Shown: positions 9,578 through 20,452, counted from the first letter of the stretch. The stretch: 64,000 bases of DNA from Methylobacter sp. BlB1 (GCF_015476545.1 NZ_JADMKV010000001.1:186001-250000), one strand, 5' to 3'. Program-made: numbers and translations. Notes: generated by a model from the letters alone, not told the origin.

Positions 9578-10202
9578 TTGGGATTTTAACGCGGCCGGCA
9601 CATGGCCATCACCCATCAAGGCGGCAATCGTTTTACTGATATGTTCTGTAGTGGCCGGCGGAGGCATTTACTATGACACCGTTGACCAGTTAGAGGAGCT
9701 TGAAAATATTGAGCAGCAGGAGAAGGACTTAAGGCTCACGTTTGAAACGAAACAAAAAAAGGCGGTCAATCTCCAGGATTACCGGGATCAGTTAGCGCAA
9801 ATTGAAGTTTCATTACATGAAATGCTCAGGCAGATGCCCACTAAGGAAGAAGTTGCAAGCCTGCTCATTGATATTTCACAGACAGGATTGGCGAGCGGCC
9901 TGGAATTCAGATTGTTTAAGCCGGCCGCTGCCGTGAACAAAGATTTTTACTCAGAGTTGCCGATTAATATTGAGGTAATAGGGAAATACGAGGAATTGGG
10001 CTTGTTTGTAAGTGGGGTGGCTGCTCTGCCCAGAATTGTGACCGTGCATGATGTCAATATTGTTCCTATCGATAAAAGCAAAGGCAAAGATAAAGACAAG
10101 TATGAAGCGGGAGACATGTTGATGAATGCGACGATAAAGACCTATAACGAAAACGTTGATAAAGCGGTCTCCAGCGTCAAGAAGAGAAGGGGGAAAAAAT
10201 AA
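9558..10202 (+). CDS. pilO: Type IV pilus alignment protein PilO
   Basis: 214 residues: short cytoplasmic N-terminus, membrane helix near residues 20-38, a coiled coil (43-80) and a periplasmic alpha/beta domain containing the usual PVNIEVIGKYEELGLF-type stretch (here PINIEVIGKYEELGLF). It pairs with PilN and contacts PilP. The very basic end (SSVKKRRGKK) is a local feature. It overlaps pilN at the 5' end and pilP by one base at the 3' end, which points to a single tightly coupled operon. Confidence 0.95.
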   Translation: MNLSDINWDFNAAGTWPSPIKAAIVLLICSVVAGGGIYYDTVDQLEELENIEQQEKDLRLTFETKQKKAVNLQDYRDQLAQIEVSLHEMLRQMPTKEEVASLLIDISQTGLASGLEFRLFKPAAAVNKDFYSELPINIEVIGKYEELGLFVSGVAALPRIVTVHDVNIVPIDKSKGKDKDKYEAGDMLMNATIKTYNENVDKAVSSVKKRRGKK

Positions 10203-10762
10203 TGGGACGCAAAGGTTTGCCATTATTGATTAGCAGGCGGACGGGTATACAGATAAGCTGCACCGTTTTTCTCATTCTATTGGCAGGGTGCGGAAATGAC
10301 GATTTTTCAGATCTAAATCGTTATATCTCCGAAGTGAAAGCCAGGCCTAAAGGTCCGATTGAGCCATTGCCCGAAATTAAAGTTGTTGAGCCATTCATCT
10401 TTAAGCCGGAGGGGTTGCGTGACCCATTCAGGCCGCTGGAACAGACTGAGCAGGCGGATGGGGCGGATGTTGGAACAGGTAGCGGTATAAAACCCGATAC
10501 TTCCCGTCGTAAAGAAGAGCTGGAGGCGTTCTCTCTGGACAGTTTAAGAATGGTGGGCACTGTGGTTATGAAGTCAGGTTTGTGGGGGCTGATAAAAGCA
10601 AGTGACGGTACGATTCATCGCGTTCGGGTTGGGAATTATATGGGAAAAAATTATGGAAAAATTATACGGATATCCAACGATAAAATTGAACTGACGGAAA
10701 TCGTTCCTGACAAGCCGGGATCATGGCGCGAACAATCCGCTTCATTAGCTTTGTCAGAGTGA
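10202..10762 (+). CDS. pilP: Type IV pilus lipoprotein PilP
   Basis: 186 residues. A hydrophobic segment ending in LILLAGC is a lipobox, so the mature protein starts at that Cys and is tethered in the periplasm. GLRDPFRPLE is the linker seen in PilP, followed by the beta-sandwich domain with LRMVGTV and GLIKASDGTIHRVRVGNYMG. PilP links the PilN/PilO complex to the PilQ secretin. The N-terminus before the signal helix is about 15 residues longer than usual. Confidence 0.94.
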   Translation: MGRKGLPLLISRRTGIQISCTVFLILLAGCGNDDFSDLNRYISEVKARPKGPIEPLPEIKVVEPFIFKPEGLRDPFRPLEQTEQADGADVGTGSGIKPDTSRRKEELEAFSLDSLRMVGTVVMKSGLWGLIKASDGTIHRVRVGNYMGKNYGKIIRISNDKIELTEIVPDKPGSWREQSASLALSE

Positions 10763-10778
10763 TTTCGAGGATAACAAA

Positions 10779-13109
10779 ATGAATAATAAACATAGTGACA
10801 TTATGTTGAATAGAATGGGACGTTCCCTATGGGCGCGCATCGGCTTAAGCTTATTTTTATTTATATTCCAAATTGCAACCGCGCAAGCCGGTGGCGTGTC
10901 CGTTCAGGGTATAGATATCGCGACCTTGCCCGGCGATAAACTGCAGATACAACTGGAAATGAACGGTGCAGCCGTTGAACCTAAAGTCTTTCATACGGAT
11001 AATCCTGCCAGGATTGCCCTGGATTTTCCTGGAGTGAAAAATGCGTTGGATAAAAAGGAATATCCGATAAACCAAGGGGCCGCACGTAACATTTACGTGG
11101 CGGAAGGCGCCGATAGAGTGCGTATCGTACTCAATCTGGTTGAATCCGTGCCTTTTGATACCAAAGTGATCGGCAATAAAGTGCAGCTTACTTTAACCAG
11201 CGCAAAAGCAGTTATGCCTGAACGGTCTGCTCCGGTTGTTCAAAAGCCTGCAACAACTTTAGTATCCAGTTTAATGCCTGAACAGGTTATCAGAGGACTG
11301 GATTTCAAGCGCGGAGAGAGAGGCGAAGGGCGCATACTGGTTTCTTTGGCAAATCCCAATACCATCGTAAACAGCAAGGAAGAAGGCGGGAAAGTTGTTA
11401 TCAGTTTCCTGAATACGCAATTGCCGGGTAATCTGGAGAAAAAACTCGATGTATCCGATTTTGCAACACCGGTTAGGTCTATCGATGCTGTTTCGTCAAA
11501 CAATGACTCCGCCATTACAGTGTCGCTACAGAATAGTCTTTATGATTATTCACTCTTTCAGTCAGAAGGATTATTGACTGTTGAGTTCAGACCAATAACT
11601 GCTGAAGAAAAAGAAGCGGTTGATAAAAAGAGAGCGAAATACACCGGTGACAGGTTGTCTTTGAATTTTCAGGAGATCGATGTTCGTAGCGTTATTGCGG
11701 TCTTGGCTGAATTTACCGGGCAGAATGTGGTTGCCGGCGACGACGTTACTGGAACCGTTACCTTGAAACTGGATGATGTGCCCTGGGATGAAGCTCTGGA
11801 CTTCATCATGATGACCAAGGATCTGGAAAAGTATGAGACAGGCAATGTCACATTGATTGCGCCACAAGGCAAGATTAAGAAATATAAGGAAGAACAGCAA
11901 AAAACAGAGACTGTCGTTGAACAGTTAGAGCCTTTAGTAACCGAATACCTCAAAATTAATTATGCTAAAGCAGAGGACTTTAGAAACTTATTGTATGGGC
12001 AAGATGCCAGTGCCGTAGGTAGCTGTTCCCGTATTACCAAGTCAGAGCTTGAATCATCCGGCGGCAATCAAAGCCAAAATCAAGGTCAAAATCAATACCA
12101 AAATCAATTCCAAAACCCATTCCAGAACCAAGGTCAAGACCAAGGTCAAAATCAGGGCTTCGGAGACCTGGGAAATAATTCAGGCTCTAATAATGATCGC
12201 TTGGTGTTGCTCTCCGCTCGAGGATCTGCCGTTGTAGATTCAAGAACTAACACGCTGATTGTGCGCGAAACAGCAAAACGTCTGGAAGAAGTAAAAAAAT
12301 TGATACGCAAACTGGATATTCCGGTGCGTCAGGTTATGATTGAGTCAAGAATCGTCATTGCATCCAATACATTTGCGAAAGAACTGGGCGTGAGGTTTGG
12401 TGTGGCAAAACAAGCCGAAGCCGGTTCCGGCAAGGTATTCGCTGTTGGCGGCCGGGGAACCCGAGGCAACGGCAATGCTCAAGTCGATGAGGATGGCAAC
12501 ATTGGTACGCTAAATGATGCGCTGGTGGATCTGGCTACAACGTCTAATCCTTATGGCGCTTTAGGCATGACCTTGGCAAGAGGTGCGGATTATGTGTTAA
12601 ATCTTGAATTGTCGGCGTTGCAGGATCAAGGGCGCGGCGAACTCATCTCCAATCCGAGAGTCATGACCTCTGACCGCTGCCTGGCAGTGATTCAACAGGG
12701 CGCCAAAATTCCTTACTTGTCTTCAAGCGCTAATACCGGAACAAATACCGTATTCGTTGATGCTGTGTTGCAACTGGGCGTATTGCCTCAGATAACGCCT
12801 AACGGTAGCGTGATCATGGGCTTATATATCACTAAAAACACGCTGGGCGAAGAAGCGACAGAACTTGGCGACCGTATGATTGACAAGCGGGAACTTAGAA
12901 CCAGTGTGCAAGTGAACGATGGCGAGACGGTTGTGCTCGGCGGCGTCTTTGAAGAAGAGATAAATAACGATACTAACAAAGTGCCGTTTTTTGCAGACCT
13001 GCCTGGCATAGGCTTCCTGTTTAAGCGTACATTCAATCAGGATGATAAAAGGGAATTGCTGATTTTCGTAACACCAAAAATTGTCAAAGACGCATTATCA
13101 TCTTATTGA
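10779..13109 (+). CDS. pilQ: Type IV pilus secretin PilQ
   Basis: 776 residues. A signal peptide (cleavage after TAQA) is followed by two AMIN domains (about 40-270) that bind peptidoglycan, an STN/N0 domain (LSLNFQEIDVRSVIAVLAEFTGQN), an N1 domain and the C-terminal secretin pore ending in the VPFFADLPGIGFLFKR and ELLIFVTPKIV motifs. It forms the outer-membrane channel for the pilus. Residues about 426-470, between the first and second part of the N1 region, are an Asn/Gln-rich insert built of repeated NQ and GQ units. An intrinsic terminator follows the gene. Confidence 0.96.
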   Translation: MNNKHSDIMLNRMGRSLWARIGLSLFLFIFQIATAQAGGVSVQGIDIATLPGDKLQIQLEMNGAAVEPKVFHTDNPARIALDFPGVKNALDKKEYPINQGAARNIYVAEGADRVRIVLNLVESVPFDTKVIGNKVQLTLTSAKAVMPERSAPVVQKPATTLVSSLMPEQVIRGLDFKRGERGEGRILVSLANPNTIVNSKEEGGKVVISFLNTQLPGNLEKKLDVSDFATPVRSIDAVSSNNDSAITVSLQNSLYDYSLFQSEGLLTVEFRPITAEEKEAVDKKRAKYTGDRLSLNFQEIDVRSVIAVLAEFTGQNVVAGDDVTGTVTLKLDDVPWDEALDFIMMTKDLEKYETGNVTLIAPQGKIKKYKEEQQKTETVVEQLEPLVTEYLKINYAKAEDFRNLLYGQDASAVGSCSRITKSELESSGGNQSQNQGQNQYQNQFQNPFQNQGQDQGQNQGFGDLGNNSGSNNDRLVLLSARGSAVVDSRTNTLIVRETAKRLEEVKKLIRKLDIPVRQVMIESRIVIASNTFAKELGVRFGVAKQAEAGSGKVFAVGGRGTRGNGNAQVDEDGNIGTLNDALVDLATTSNPYGALGMTLARGADYVLNLELSALQDQGRGELISNPRVMTSDRCLAVIQQGAKIPYLSSSANTGTNTVFVDAVLQLGVLPQITPNGSVIMGLYITKNTLGEEATELGDRMIDKRELRTSVQVNDGETVVLGGVFEEEINNDTNKVPFFADLPGIGFLFKRTFNQDDKRELLIFVTPKIVKDALSSY

Positions 13110-13129
13110 TAGCTTCTACTTGGAGCAAA

Positions 13130-13156
13130 AAGGGGGCATAATGCCCCCTTTTTTTA
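13130..13156 (+). terminator. Terminator after pilQ
   Basis: AGGGGGC (13131-13137) pairs with GCCCCCT (13143-13149) and is followed by seven further T residues. It separates the pilus genes from aroK, which may therefore also have its own promoter or depend on read-through. Confidence 0.85.
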
Positions 13157-13185
13157 TGCTTAAATCTTAAAGAGTCAAGTAACTC

Positions 13186-13719
13186 ATGACGCAATCAGAA
13201 AATATCTATTTAATTGGTCTCATGGGTGCCGGAAAAACCACTATAGGCCGGCAGTTGGCGAAGGCGCTCAAATTGCCTTTTTATGACAGCGATAAAGCGA
13301 TTGAAGAAAGCACGGGCGTAGACATCTCTACTATTTTCGAATTTGAAGGCGAGGAAGGATTCAGGGATCGCGAACAGAAGATGATTCAACAGCTAACGCA
13401 AAAGGAAGGCATTGTGCTGGCTACCGGCGGCGGTGCAATTTTGCGGGAACAGAACCGCAAGCTATTGAAGGAAAATGGTTTTGTTGTTTACTTGCAATGC
13501 TCGGTGGAAAGAATTCTGGAAAGGACACGCAGAGATTCCCAACGGCCGTTATTACAGACTGATAACCCTAAAGGACGGCTAGAAAACTTGTTTGCACAGC
13601 GTGAGCCTCTCTATTTGTCATGTGCCGACTATAAAATTGACACCAGTGTGATGCAAAGCAAAACAGTTGTTAACCATATACTGGAAAAATACAGATCTGT
13701 TAATCGTTTACGTAAATGA
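13186..13719 (+). CDS. aroK: Shikimate kinase
   Basis: 177 residues. The Walker A loop [12 protein letters not shown] starts at residue 11; [11 protein letters not shown] binds shikimate, ATGGGAIL is the third substrate motif, and RDSQRPLL lies in the lid. It phosphorylates shikimate with ATP in aromatic amino acid synthesis. It overlaps aroB by four bases (ATGA), and the pil-aroK-aroB-damX order is the classical gammaproteobacterial one. Confidence 0.96.
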   Translation: MTQSENIYLIGLMGAGKTTIGRQLAKALKLPFYDSDKAIEESTGVDISTIFEFEGEEGFRDREQKMIQQLTQKEGIVLATGGGAILREQNRKLLKENGFVVYLQCSVERILERTRRDSQRPLLQTDNPKGRLENLFAQREPLYLSCADYKIDTSVMQSKTVVNHILEKYRSVNRLRK

Positions 13720-14795
13720 AAAAATTACTTGTACAGTTAGACGACCGTAGTTATCCGATATATATAGGCTCCGGTTTATTGAACCGTCCGGAACTCTTAA
13801 CTCAGCATATAAAATCCAGGCAGGTTCTGGTTGTTACTAATGAAACCATAGCACCATTATATCTGGATGCGATTTTAAAGAATTTGCAGAGCTATATTGT
13901 TGAAACGGTGGTTTTGCCGGATGGCGAGCAGTATAAAACTTTAGATTTTGTCGCCAGGATCTTTGATAAGTTACTGGCCGGCAAATTTAGCCGAAACGCG
14001 ACCTTGATCGCTCTGGGAGGCGGCGTCATAGGGGATATGGGCGGCTTTGCCGCAGCCTGTTACCAAAGAGGCATTCCTTTCCTTCAAATACCGACAACCT
14101 TGCTGGCGCAGGTTGATTCTTCAGTGGGCGGAAAAACCGGTGTCAATCATGCGCTGGGAAAAAACATGATCGGTGCTTTTTATCAGCCGCAGTGCGTTAT
14201 TGCCGATGCCGATGTATTGGATACACTGGATGACCGTCAACTGTCAGCGGGTTTGGCGGAAGTGATAAAATATGGCTTGATCAGGGATGCGGAATTTTTT
14301 GTGTGGCTGGAAAATAACATGGATGCGCTGCTGGCAAGAGATAAGCAGGCGCTTGCCTTTGCCATTGAACGGTCCTGTATCAACAAAGCTGAAGTTGTCG
14401 CTGAAGATGAAACAGAATCAGGGGTCAGGGCCACATTAAATTTGGGTCATACTTTTGGTCATGCAATTGAAACAGGCGTAGGCTATGGTCAATATTTGCA
14501 TGGCGAAGCCGTAGCCATTGGTACCTGCCAGGCGGCCGACCTTTCCAGAAGAAAAGGCTGGCTGAATGACGAGGATGTGGCAAGAATAATGGCGCTTTTT
14601 AAAAGAGCCAAATTACCTGTCAATCCACCGGAAGAAATTGACTCGCAAAGATTCCTTGAATTAATGGCGGTTGACAAGAAAAATGTAGACGGTCAAATAA
14701 GGTTGATTCTGCTGAAGAAAATTGGTGAAGCAACCTTGCCGACAGACGTAAATCAAGAACTATTAGAAGTAACGCTTAAAACCTATGGTAGATAA
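13716..14795 (+). CDS. aroB: 3-dehydroquinate synthase
   Basis: 359 residues. [20 protein letters not shown] is the NAD-binding segment; [20 protein letters not shown] and the downstream [11 protein letters not shown] metal-binding His residues are complete. The enzyme makes dehydroquinate from DAHP using NAD and a divalent metal. It overlaps aroK by four bases and damX by eleven, so these three genes are co-translated. Confidence 0.97.
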   Translation: MKKLLVQLDDRSYPIYIGSGLLNRPELLTQHIKSRQVLVVTNETIAPLYLDAILKNLQSYIVETVVLPDGEQYKTLDFVARIFDKLLAGKFSRNATLIALGGGVIGDMGGFAAACYQRGIPFLQIPTTLLAQVDSSVGGKTGVNHALGKNMIGAFYQPQCVIADADVLDTLDDRQLSAGLAEVIKYGLIRDAEFFVWLENNMDALLARDKQALAFAIERSCINKAEVVAEDETESGVRATLNLGHTFGHAIETGVGYGQYLHGEAVAIGTCQAADLSRRKGWLNDEDVARIMALFKRAKLPVNPPEEIDSQRFLELMAVDKKNVDGQIRLILLKKIGEATLPTDVNQELLEVTLKTYGR

Positions 14796-16332
14796 TGATA
14801 CCTTTACGTATCATCTGAAAAAGTCGGCGGACAGACCAGTCGATACGACCGCTCGCTCTTTAATAACGCAGGAACGAACTCAGAAGCTTGAGTTGCTGAC
14901 TCATCTGCTTGCCAACTTAACACAGCCTCTTATCATCTGCGGGCCGGAAGGCATTGGTAAAACCACTTTGCTGAGAGTCTTGCAAGAGCGCAAGGTGGAC
15001 TCCTGGTTGTATTGTCCAATACAGGGCAATGCTGATTTAAGTTTTGAAAAAATTCAGGAGCACATGGCAAAGGCCATCACGCAGGATAAGTCTGACAAGC
15101 ATGGTCTGGCTTTGGCTGCCGCCTTTGACCAGCATGAAAGCCAGAAGAGAAAGGTAATCCTGACCATTGATAATGCAGGTCAGCTAGTACCAGGTCTGGT
15201 AACGACAATTATTCAATATGCTGCCTTAAACCCTGCGTTAAGGGTGGTTTTTGTTTTGACGCATGATGAACTGCATATAAAAAGCAGATCGGACCGGGCT
15301 ATTGATAATTGCTATTTTATAGAAATACCGCCTTTATCGGAAAAACAATGCGGCGAGTTTTTGCAGCATTTATCAACACAGCCCCGGGCGCAAATTTCAT
15401 TTAATGCCATCAATGAGAACATGGTGGAGGCCATCTATAAGGAAACGCACGGCATTCCTGGGAAAATCATCGCTGAATTGCCCGCTTTGGCAAGCCATCC
15501 CAAACCTGGCGGCAATGCCAAATGGATACTGCCGGCTGCCGTAGTCGCATTGATTGCCGTAGCCCTCAGTGTGCAGTGGATGAGTTCGCTACCGCGTAAA
15601 GAAGATAACGCCTCTACCGGTTCTTCTGCTGGCCAGAAGATCGCTATTGAAATAGCGCCGCCATCAGCTGTAACTTCGACTGACAGCACCAAAAACGGAC
15701 GATCTGTGCAACCAGTGCAAACACAGCCGCAACAGCAGAAACCGATCAATGAAAAGATTTTGACGCAGCCTGAAACGGAAGACGCGCTAGACGATCCAGA
15801 CGCATTAGATACGCCAGAGGTGGCAGAAGATGTCTCTGAGGAAATGGATGCGGTTCCGTCCGACCATGACATGGAAAACAGAGGCGTTGCCAATGAGATT
15901 CAGCCAATAAACGACAAGCCTGAAAAGCCGGAAACAGATAAAATTACTAACAGTGCCGAACAGATTGAATCTAAAAAACCGGAAATCAGTGATAAGAAAA
16001 AAAATGTAGAGGATGCTATTGTTGCCCCTAAAGAGAAACAGGCAGCAAAGCCTGTCACTCAAGAAAGCGAAAAGCAACCGCCAGTCACCCAGACGGCTAA
16101 TGGTTACACGCTGCAGCTCATGGTTTTATCCAAACAACAATCGGTAGCGGATGTGCTGAAAAAATACCCGTCGTTGGGGATTAAACAAAGCCGGAAAATA
16201 ACCAATGGCAGGGAACTCTATGTCCTAATGTACGGTTCTTTTTCCAGTGCGGCGCAGGCGATTCAGGCCCGGAATTCACTGCCGCCAGAGTTTCGCAAAG
16301 CCATACCTGTAAAAGTGGGTGCAATTAAATAA
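14785..16332 (+). CDS. damX: DamX-like protein: AAA ATPase domain, one membrane helix, SPOR domain
   Basis: 515 residues. An N-terminal AAA-type domain carries Walker A ([11 protein letters not shown], about 52-62) and a Walker B-like [11 protein letters not shown]. One membrane helix (about 248-266, [19 protein letters not shown]) is followed by a long acidic, Pro/Gln-rich linker and a C-terminal SPOR domain (about 435-510). SPOR domains bind denuded septal glycan strands. DamX takes part in cell division, and its position after aroB is conserved. The orientation implies a cytoplasmic ATPase and a periplasmic SPOR domain. Confidence 0.9.
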   Translation: MVDNDTFTYHLKKSADRPVDTTARSLITQERTQKLELLTHLLANLTQPLIICGPEGIGKTTLLRVLQERKVDSWLYCPIQGNADLSFEKIQEHMAKAITQDKSDKHGLALAAAFDQHESQKRKVILTIDNAGQLVPGLVTTIIQYAALNPALRVVFVLTHDELHIKSRSDRAIDNCYFIEIPPLSEKQCGEFLQHLSTQPRAQISFNAINENMVEAIYKETHGIPGKIIAELPALASHPKPGGNAKWILPAAVVALIAVALSVQWMSSLPRKEDNASTGSSAGQKIAIEIAPPSAVTSTDSTKNGRSVQPVQTQPQQQKPINEKILTQPETEDALDDPDALDTPEVAEDVSEEMDAVPSDHDMENRGVANEIQPINDKPEKPETDKITNSAEQIESKKPEISDKKKNVEDAIVAPKEKQAAKPVTQESEKQPPVTQTANGYTLQLMVLSKQQSVADVLKKYPSLGIKQSRKITNGRELYVLMYGSFSSAAQAIQARNSLPPEFRKAIPVKVGAIK

Positions 16333-16486
16333 AGACCTGTGAACCTCGGCGGACAAAAATTGAATAGTTGAGCGGCAGATCTTTCGAATTTCTATGCTTC
16401 AGTGTGTTTAGGATAAACAGCATTCTTTGAGTGTTAGTATCTTGGGACTGAAGATAAATCTAAACCGGAAAAATCGATATAAAGCA

Positions 16487-17554
16487 ATGACAGAATTAAA
16501 AAACGACACCTTGATCAGAGCTCTTTTAAAGCAACCTGTTGATCGAACGCCGGTCTGGATGATGCGTCAAGCGGGACGATATCTGCCTGAATATAGGAAA
16601 GTCAGGGAGCTGGCCGGCAGTTTTTTAAATCTGTGCACCAATCCTGAGCTGGCGTGTGAAGTCACTTTGCAACCGTTGCGGCGGTTCGATTTCGATGCGG
16701 CCATTCTGTTCTCCGATATATTGACTGTTCCTGATGCAATGGGGCTGGGGCTTTATTTCACGGAAGGCGAAGGCCCTAAATTTAAAAATCCGGTAAGAAC
16801 GGCTGCAGATATCAACAAATTGCCGATTCCAGATCCGGAGGTGGAACTGCGCTATGTGGTGGATGCCGTTCGACTGATAAGAAAATCGCTGCAGGGCAAT
16901 GCGCCGCTCATCGGATTTTCGGGCAGCCCTTGGACATTGGCCACTTATATGGTTGAAGGCGGCAGCAGCAAAAGTTTTCAAAAGGTCAAAGGCCTGATGT
17001 ATGAGCAGCCCAAGTTAATGCATGTCATGCTCGATAAATTGGCTCAGTCGGTAGCGACCTATTTAAATGCCCAGATTGAAGCGGGTGCCCAGGCTGCCAT
17101 GCTGTTTGACACATGGGGAGGAATGCTGACTTCTGAAGACTATGCCGAATTCTCCTTATATTATGCCAAGCAGGTCAGATCATTGCTGAAAACCAATATA
17201 AACGGGCAGCAGATTCCGACAATTTTATTTACCAAAGGCGGAGGCCTCTGGCTGGAAGCCATGGCTGAGTCCGGTTATGATGCGCTGGGCCTGGATTGGC
17301 AGACAGATATACAACAGGCTCGCGCCCGAGTTGGTGATCGAGTGGCTCTGCAAGGCAATATGGACCCGGTTTCACTCTATGCGACTCCTGAAATTATTAC
17401 TGAAAAAGTAAAAACCGTTTTGCAAAAATATGGTTCGGGTTCAGGGCATGTGTTCAATTTGGGGCATGGAATTCTGCCCGATATTAATCCGGATCATGTT
17501 AAGGCAATGGTGGATGCTGTACGCAAGTACAGCCCTGCATATCATCAAGCATAA
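16487..17554 (+). CDS. hemE: Uroporphyrinogen decarboxylase
   Basis: 355 residues starting [24 protein letters not shown], which aligns with E. coli HemE from its first residue. An in-frame TTG at 16427 would add 20 residues that look unlike the family, so ATG at 16487 is chosen. [11 protein letters not shown] and [16 protein letters not shown] are the active-site signatures. It decarboxylates uroporphyrinogen III to coproporphyrinogen III in haem synthesis. It sits 154 bases after damX with no obvious terminator between. Confidence 0.95.
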   Translation: MTELKNDTLIRALLKQPVDRTPVWMMRQAGRYLPEYRKVRELAGSFLNLCTNPELACEVTLQPLRRFDFDAAILFSDILTVPDAMGLGLYFTEGEGPKFKNPVRTAADINKLPIPDPEVELRYVVDAVRLIRKSLQGNAPLIGFSGSPWTLATYMVEGGSSKSFQKVKGLMYEQPKLMHVMLDKLAQSVATYLNAQIEAGAQAAMLFDTWGGMLTSEDYAEFSLYYAKQVRSLLKTNINGQQIPTILFTKGGGLWLEAMAESGYDALGLDWQTDIQQARARVGDRVALQGNMDPVSLYATPEIITEKVKTVLQKYGSGSGHVFNLGHGILPDINPDHVKAMVDAVRKYSPAYHQA

Positions 17555-17885
17555 TTTTTCAGACAGCGCTTTTTTGCTGGATTGACCGGTTTGCTTGACT
17601 GAAAAACAACAATTTCTTCAAGCAACCGGAAATAAAATGGATACAAAAAAAATTCGTTTGGTCTTAAGGTTAAGATTTTCTTAGCGCATGAGATTCTTTA
17701 AATAGAAGACTTAAAAGCAGGGTTTTTGAATTTATCCGCTATCTAGAGTTCTGTTGGTGTAATAAAAATGCAGAACAGTTATGGACGACTTATTTCTTGA
17801 AAAACCGAAAAAACATTTGGCTGGTCAACAAAGAACTGTGGTCAAGCTCATCGGTAATGAAGTTGGAAGATTAAGGGGTTATATT
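17555..17885. other. Intergenic region between hemE and the DUF411 gene
   Basis: 331 bases, AT-rich. An in-frame upstream extension of the next gene (from 17781) has no ribosome binding site and is not protein-like. I see no convincing terminator with a T-run or RNA gene here; a promoter for the next gene probably lies within it but I cannot place it. Confidence 0.5.
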
Positions 17886-18350
17886 ATGAAGTTGTTAAAT
17901 ATATTTCTGGCAATAGGATTGCTTTTTGTAAATGCCGGTGTGAAGGCTGAGAATGTTGAATCGGCCAAGCCTGTTGACATTGTGGTTTACAGAAGTCCTA
18001 CATGCAGTTGCTGTGGAAAATGGCTGGAACATCTGAAACAAAATAACTTTAATGTCAAAGATATTGTTACCGATGAAGTTCAGGCCATAAAAGGCAAGTA
18101 TGGCGTGCCAAATGAAATGGCTTCCTGCCATACGGCTCTGGTTAATGGCTATGTTATTGAAGGGCATGTGCCAGCCAATGATATCAATGCACTTTTGAAA
18201 ACGAAGCCGAAGGTGGTCGGCATAGCGGTTCCAGGCATGCCGGCCGGTACGCCCGGCATGGAAATGGGCGGCAGAAAAGATCCTTATCAAGTGGTAAGCT
18301 TCGATAGCGAAAAGCATTACCAGGTATTCAACAGTTACGAGAACAAGTGA
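17886..18350 (+). CDS. DUF411 periplasmic metal-binding protein
   Basis: 154 residues from ATG 17886, chosen because AAGGGG lies eight bases upstream and the protein then begins with a signal peptide (MKLLNIFLAIGLLFVNAGVKA). The DUF411 hallmarks are all present: TCSCCGKWLEHL, GVPNEMASCHTA, YVIEGHVPANDI and GIAVPGMPAGTPGME. DUF411 proteins are exported and often found with copper genes, and the Cys/His/Met motifs suit copper binding. No other copper gene adjoins it here. It overlaps the next gene by one base. Confidence 0.85.
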   Translation: MKLLNIFLAIGLLFVNAGVKAENVESAKPVDIVVYRSPTCSCCGKWLEHLKQNNFNVKDIVTDEVQAIKGKYGVPNEMASCHTALVNGYVIEGHVPANDINALLKTKPKVVGIAVPGMPAGTPGMEMGGRKDPYQVVSFDSEKHYQVFNSYENK

Positions 18351-19345
18351 TGATCCTCGCCGGCGATATAGGTGGCACCAAAACAATCCTGGCATTATAT
18401 GAAGTTGAAGGCGGCAACTGGCACTGTGTCAAAAAAGAACAGTTCCCCAGTTCCGCCTATCAGAGCTTCAACAAAATACTGGATTTATTTTTAAGCGATG
18501 CTGAGCCTATTCAAGTATCGGCAGCTTGTATCGGCGTGGCCGGCCCCATAGTGGACGGTAACTGCACAACAACCAATCTTCCGTGGGTATTAATTAAAAC
18601 CGAAATCGGCACCCAATTGCGTACCCAGAATGTCAAATTGTTAAATGACTTGGAATCCACCGCATGGGGTGTGCTGGAAATGCCCGAACATAATTTCGTC
18701 GGGCTTAATCCGCACGCAGAGCCGCGAGAAGGCCATCTAGCCATTGTGGCGGCGGGCACGGGCTTGGGTGAATCAATAATTACATGGGATGGTGCAAAGC
18801 ATTATGTCATGGCAACAGAAGGCGGCCATACGGATTTTGCACCTGGCACGGAGCAGGAAATAGCGTTACTCCATTACTTAAGGGAAAAATATCCCGAGCA
18901 CGTCAGTTATGAAAGATTGTTGTCCGGCGAAGGACTGATAAATATTTATCAATTTCTTAAAAAAAATGATTGGGCATCGGCTCAACCCAATATTGAGCAA
19001 CAAATGACCGAGCGCGATCCGGCTGCAGTTATCGGTGAAGCCGGAGTTGCTGGAAGCGATGCGTTATGCGTGGAAGCATTAAACATTTTTTGCAGGATAT
19101 ACGGTGCAGAGGCGGGTAATCTTGCGCTTAAGTGCCTGCCCTATGCCGGCGTTTATCTGGCCGGCGGAATAGCATCGAAAATTTTACCTTTTCTACAAAA
19201 GGGAGCATTTATGCAGGGTTTTCTGGCTAAAGGGCGATATTGTCCAGTGCTGGAAAAAATACCTGTTAAAGTTTGCACCAACCCTGAAGCGGCTCTTTTA
19301 GGCGCGGCAAGCTATGCCATAAAACAGCTGAACGAAAATAATTGA
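18350..19345 (+). CDS. glk: Glucokinase
   Basis: About 331 residues with the ASKHA kinase fold. MILAGDIGGTKTILALYE is the phosphate-1 loop, GVAGPI and LLNDLEST supply sugar-binding residues (NDLE holds the catalytic Asp), and GTGLGES is the second phosphate loop. The start can be ATG 18350 or the GTG one codon earlier; the ATG overlaps the upstream stop as TGATG. It phosphorylates glucose. In methanotrophs glycogen and sucrose cycling could supply the substrate (inference). Confidence 0.9.
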   Translation: MILAGDIGGTKTILALYEVEGGNWHCVKKEQFPSSAYQSFNKILDLFLSDAEPIQVSAACIGVAGPIVDGNCTTTNLPWVLIKTEIGTQLRTQNVKLLNDLESTAWGVLEMPEHNFVGLNPHAEPREGHLAIVAAGTGLGESIITWDGAKHYVMATEGGHTDFAPGTEQEIALLHYLREKYPEHVSYERLLSGEGLINIYQFLKKNDWASAQPNIEQQMTERDPAAVIGEAGVAGSDALCVEALNIFCRIYGAEAGNLALKCLPYAGVYLAGGIASKILPFLQKGAFMQGFLAKGRYCPVLEKIPVKVCTNPEAALLGAASYAIKQLNENN

Positions 19346-19351
19346 TAAACA

Positions 19352-20452
19352 ATGAAAATCGGCATTCCTAAAGAAATTAAAGAAAAAGAAAGCAGGGTTG
19401 CTATTACGCCTGAAGCTGCCAAGTATCTGATACAAAAAGGACATTCTGTTCTGGTTGAGGTCGATGCCGGGCTGGGGTCCGGTTTTAGCAATGCTCAATA
19501 TGAGCAGGCAGGTGCGCAGCTGGTTTCTGCCGCTACTGCCTGGGCTGCCGATATGGTTGTAAAAGTCAAGGAGCCTCTGGAGCCAGAATATCAGTATCTG
19601 GATAGACAAATTGTGTTTACCTTTTTTCATCTGGCCGGCGTGTCGCCTGCATTGACTTTGGAGCTATTAAAAAAAGGCACAACCGCAATTGCTTATGAAA
19701 CGCTGGAAGATGAACAAGGGCGATTGCCAATCCTTGCGCCGATGAGCGCTGTGGCCGGTAACATGGCGACATTGATGGGCAGTTATTATCTTGCCAAATT
19801 CAATCAGGGAAAGGGAATACAGTTAGGCAAGGTATTGGGTAGACGGCATGGCAAGGTTGTCATCGTTGGCGATGGTGTGGTTGGCCAACATGCCGCGCAA
19901 GTTGCCTGTGCGATGGGAGCTGATGTATTTGTTGCGGGCATAGAATTAGCGATGATGCAGAAACTGAAAGAAACCGTGTTGCCGGAAGTGAATTTTTTTC
20001 TGTCCAATAAAGAAAATATCGAGAAGCACATTATAGACGCCGATTTAGTGGTAGGGGCTGTGCTTTGCCGTGGAGCCAAAGCGCCTAAAATAATCAGCGA
20101 AAATATGATCAAATCAATGGCCGAAGGGACGGTTGTTGTCGATGTCAGCATCGACCAGGGCGGATGCATAGAGACATCAAGGCCTACAACGCATTCGGAT
20201 CCGGTCTTTATAAAACATGGTGTGATACATTACTGCGTAACCAATATGCCTGGCGCTTATCCAAGAACATCAACTATCGCGTTAGTTGATGCTACGCTAC
20301 CGTATATTGCAAAGATAGCAGACGCTGAGTTGTCATCTTTAAAGATTGACAGAAAACTCGCCAAAGCAATTAATGTATTTAATGGTAAAATCACATGCAA
20401 AGCAGTGGCAGAAGGGCTGGGAATGATGGACCAGTATCAGCCATTAAATTAG
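19352..20452 (+). CDS. ald: Alanine dehydrogenase
   Basis: 366 residues. MKIGIPKEIKEKESRVAITP is the conserved start, FTFFHLA and PMSAVAGNMA surround the substrate pocket, and KVVIVGDGVVGQHAAQVA is the NAD-binding Rossmann motif. It interconverts pyruvate plus ammonia with alanine; in methanotrophs this is a known ammonium assimilation route. The closest alternative, the transhydrogenase alpha subunit, is excluded by length and by the TNMPGAYPRTST motif. It lies six bases after glk. Confidence 0.93.
   Translation: MKIGIPKEIKEKESRVAITPEAAKYLIQKGHSVLVEVDAGLGSGFSNAQYEQAGAQLVSAATAWAADMVVKVKEPLEPEYQYLDRQIVFTFFHLAGVSPALTLELLKKGTTAIAYETLEDEQGRLPILAPMSAVAGNMATLMGSYYLAKFNQGKGIQLGKVLGRRHGKVVIVGDGVVGQHAAQVACAMGADVFVAGIELAMMQKLKETVLPEVNFFLSNKENIEKHIIDADLVVGAVLCRGAKAPKIISENMIKSMAEGTVVVDVSIDQGGCIETSRPTTHSDPVFIKHGVIHYCVTNMPGAYPRTSTIALVDATLPYIAKIADAELSSLKIDRKLAKAINVFNGKITCKAVAEGLGMMDQYQPLN

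Noticed and set aside
12049-12237. Lys-rich alternative frame inside pilQ
   Set aside because: It is the shifted reading of the CAA-rich repeat encoding the Asn/Gln insert of PilQ.
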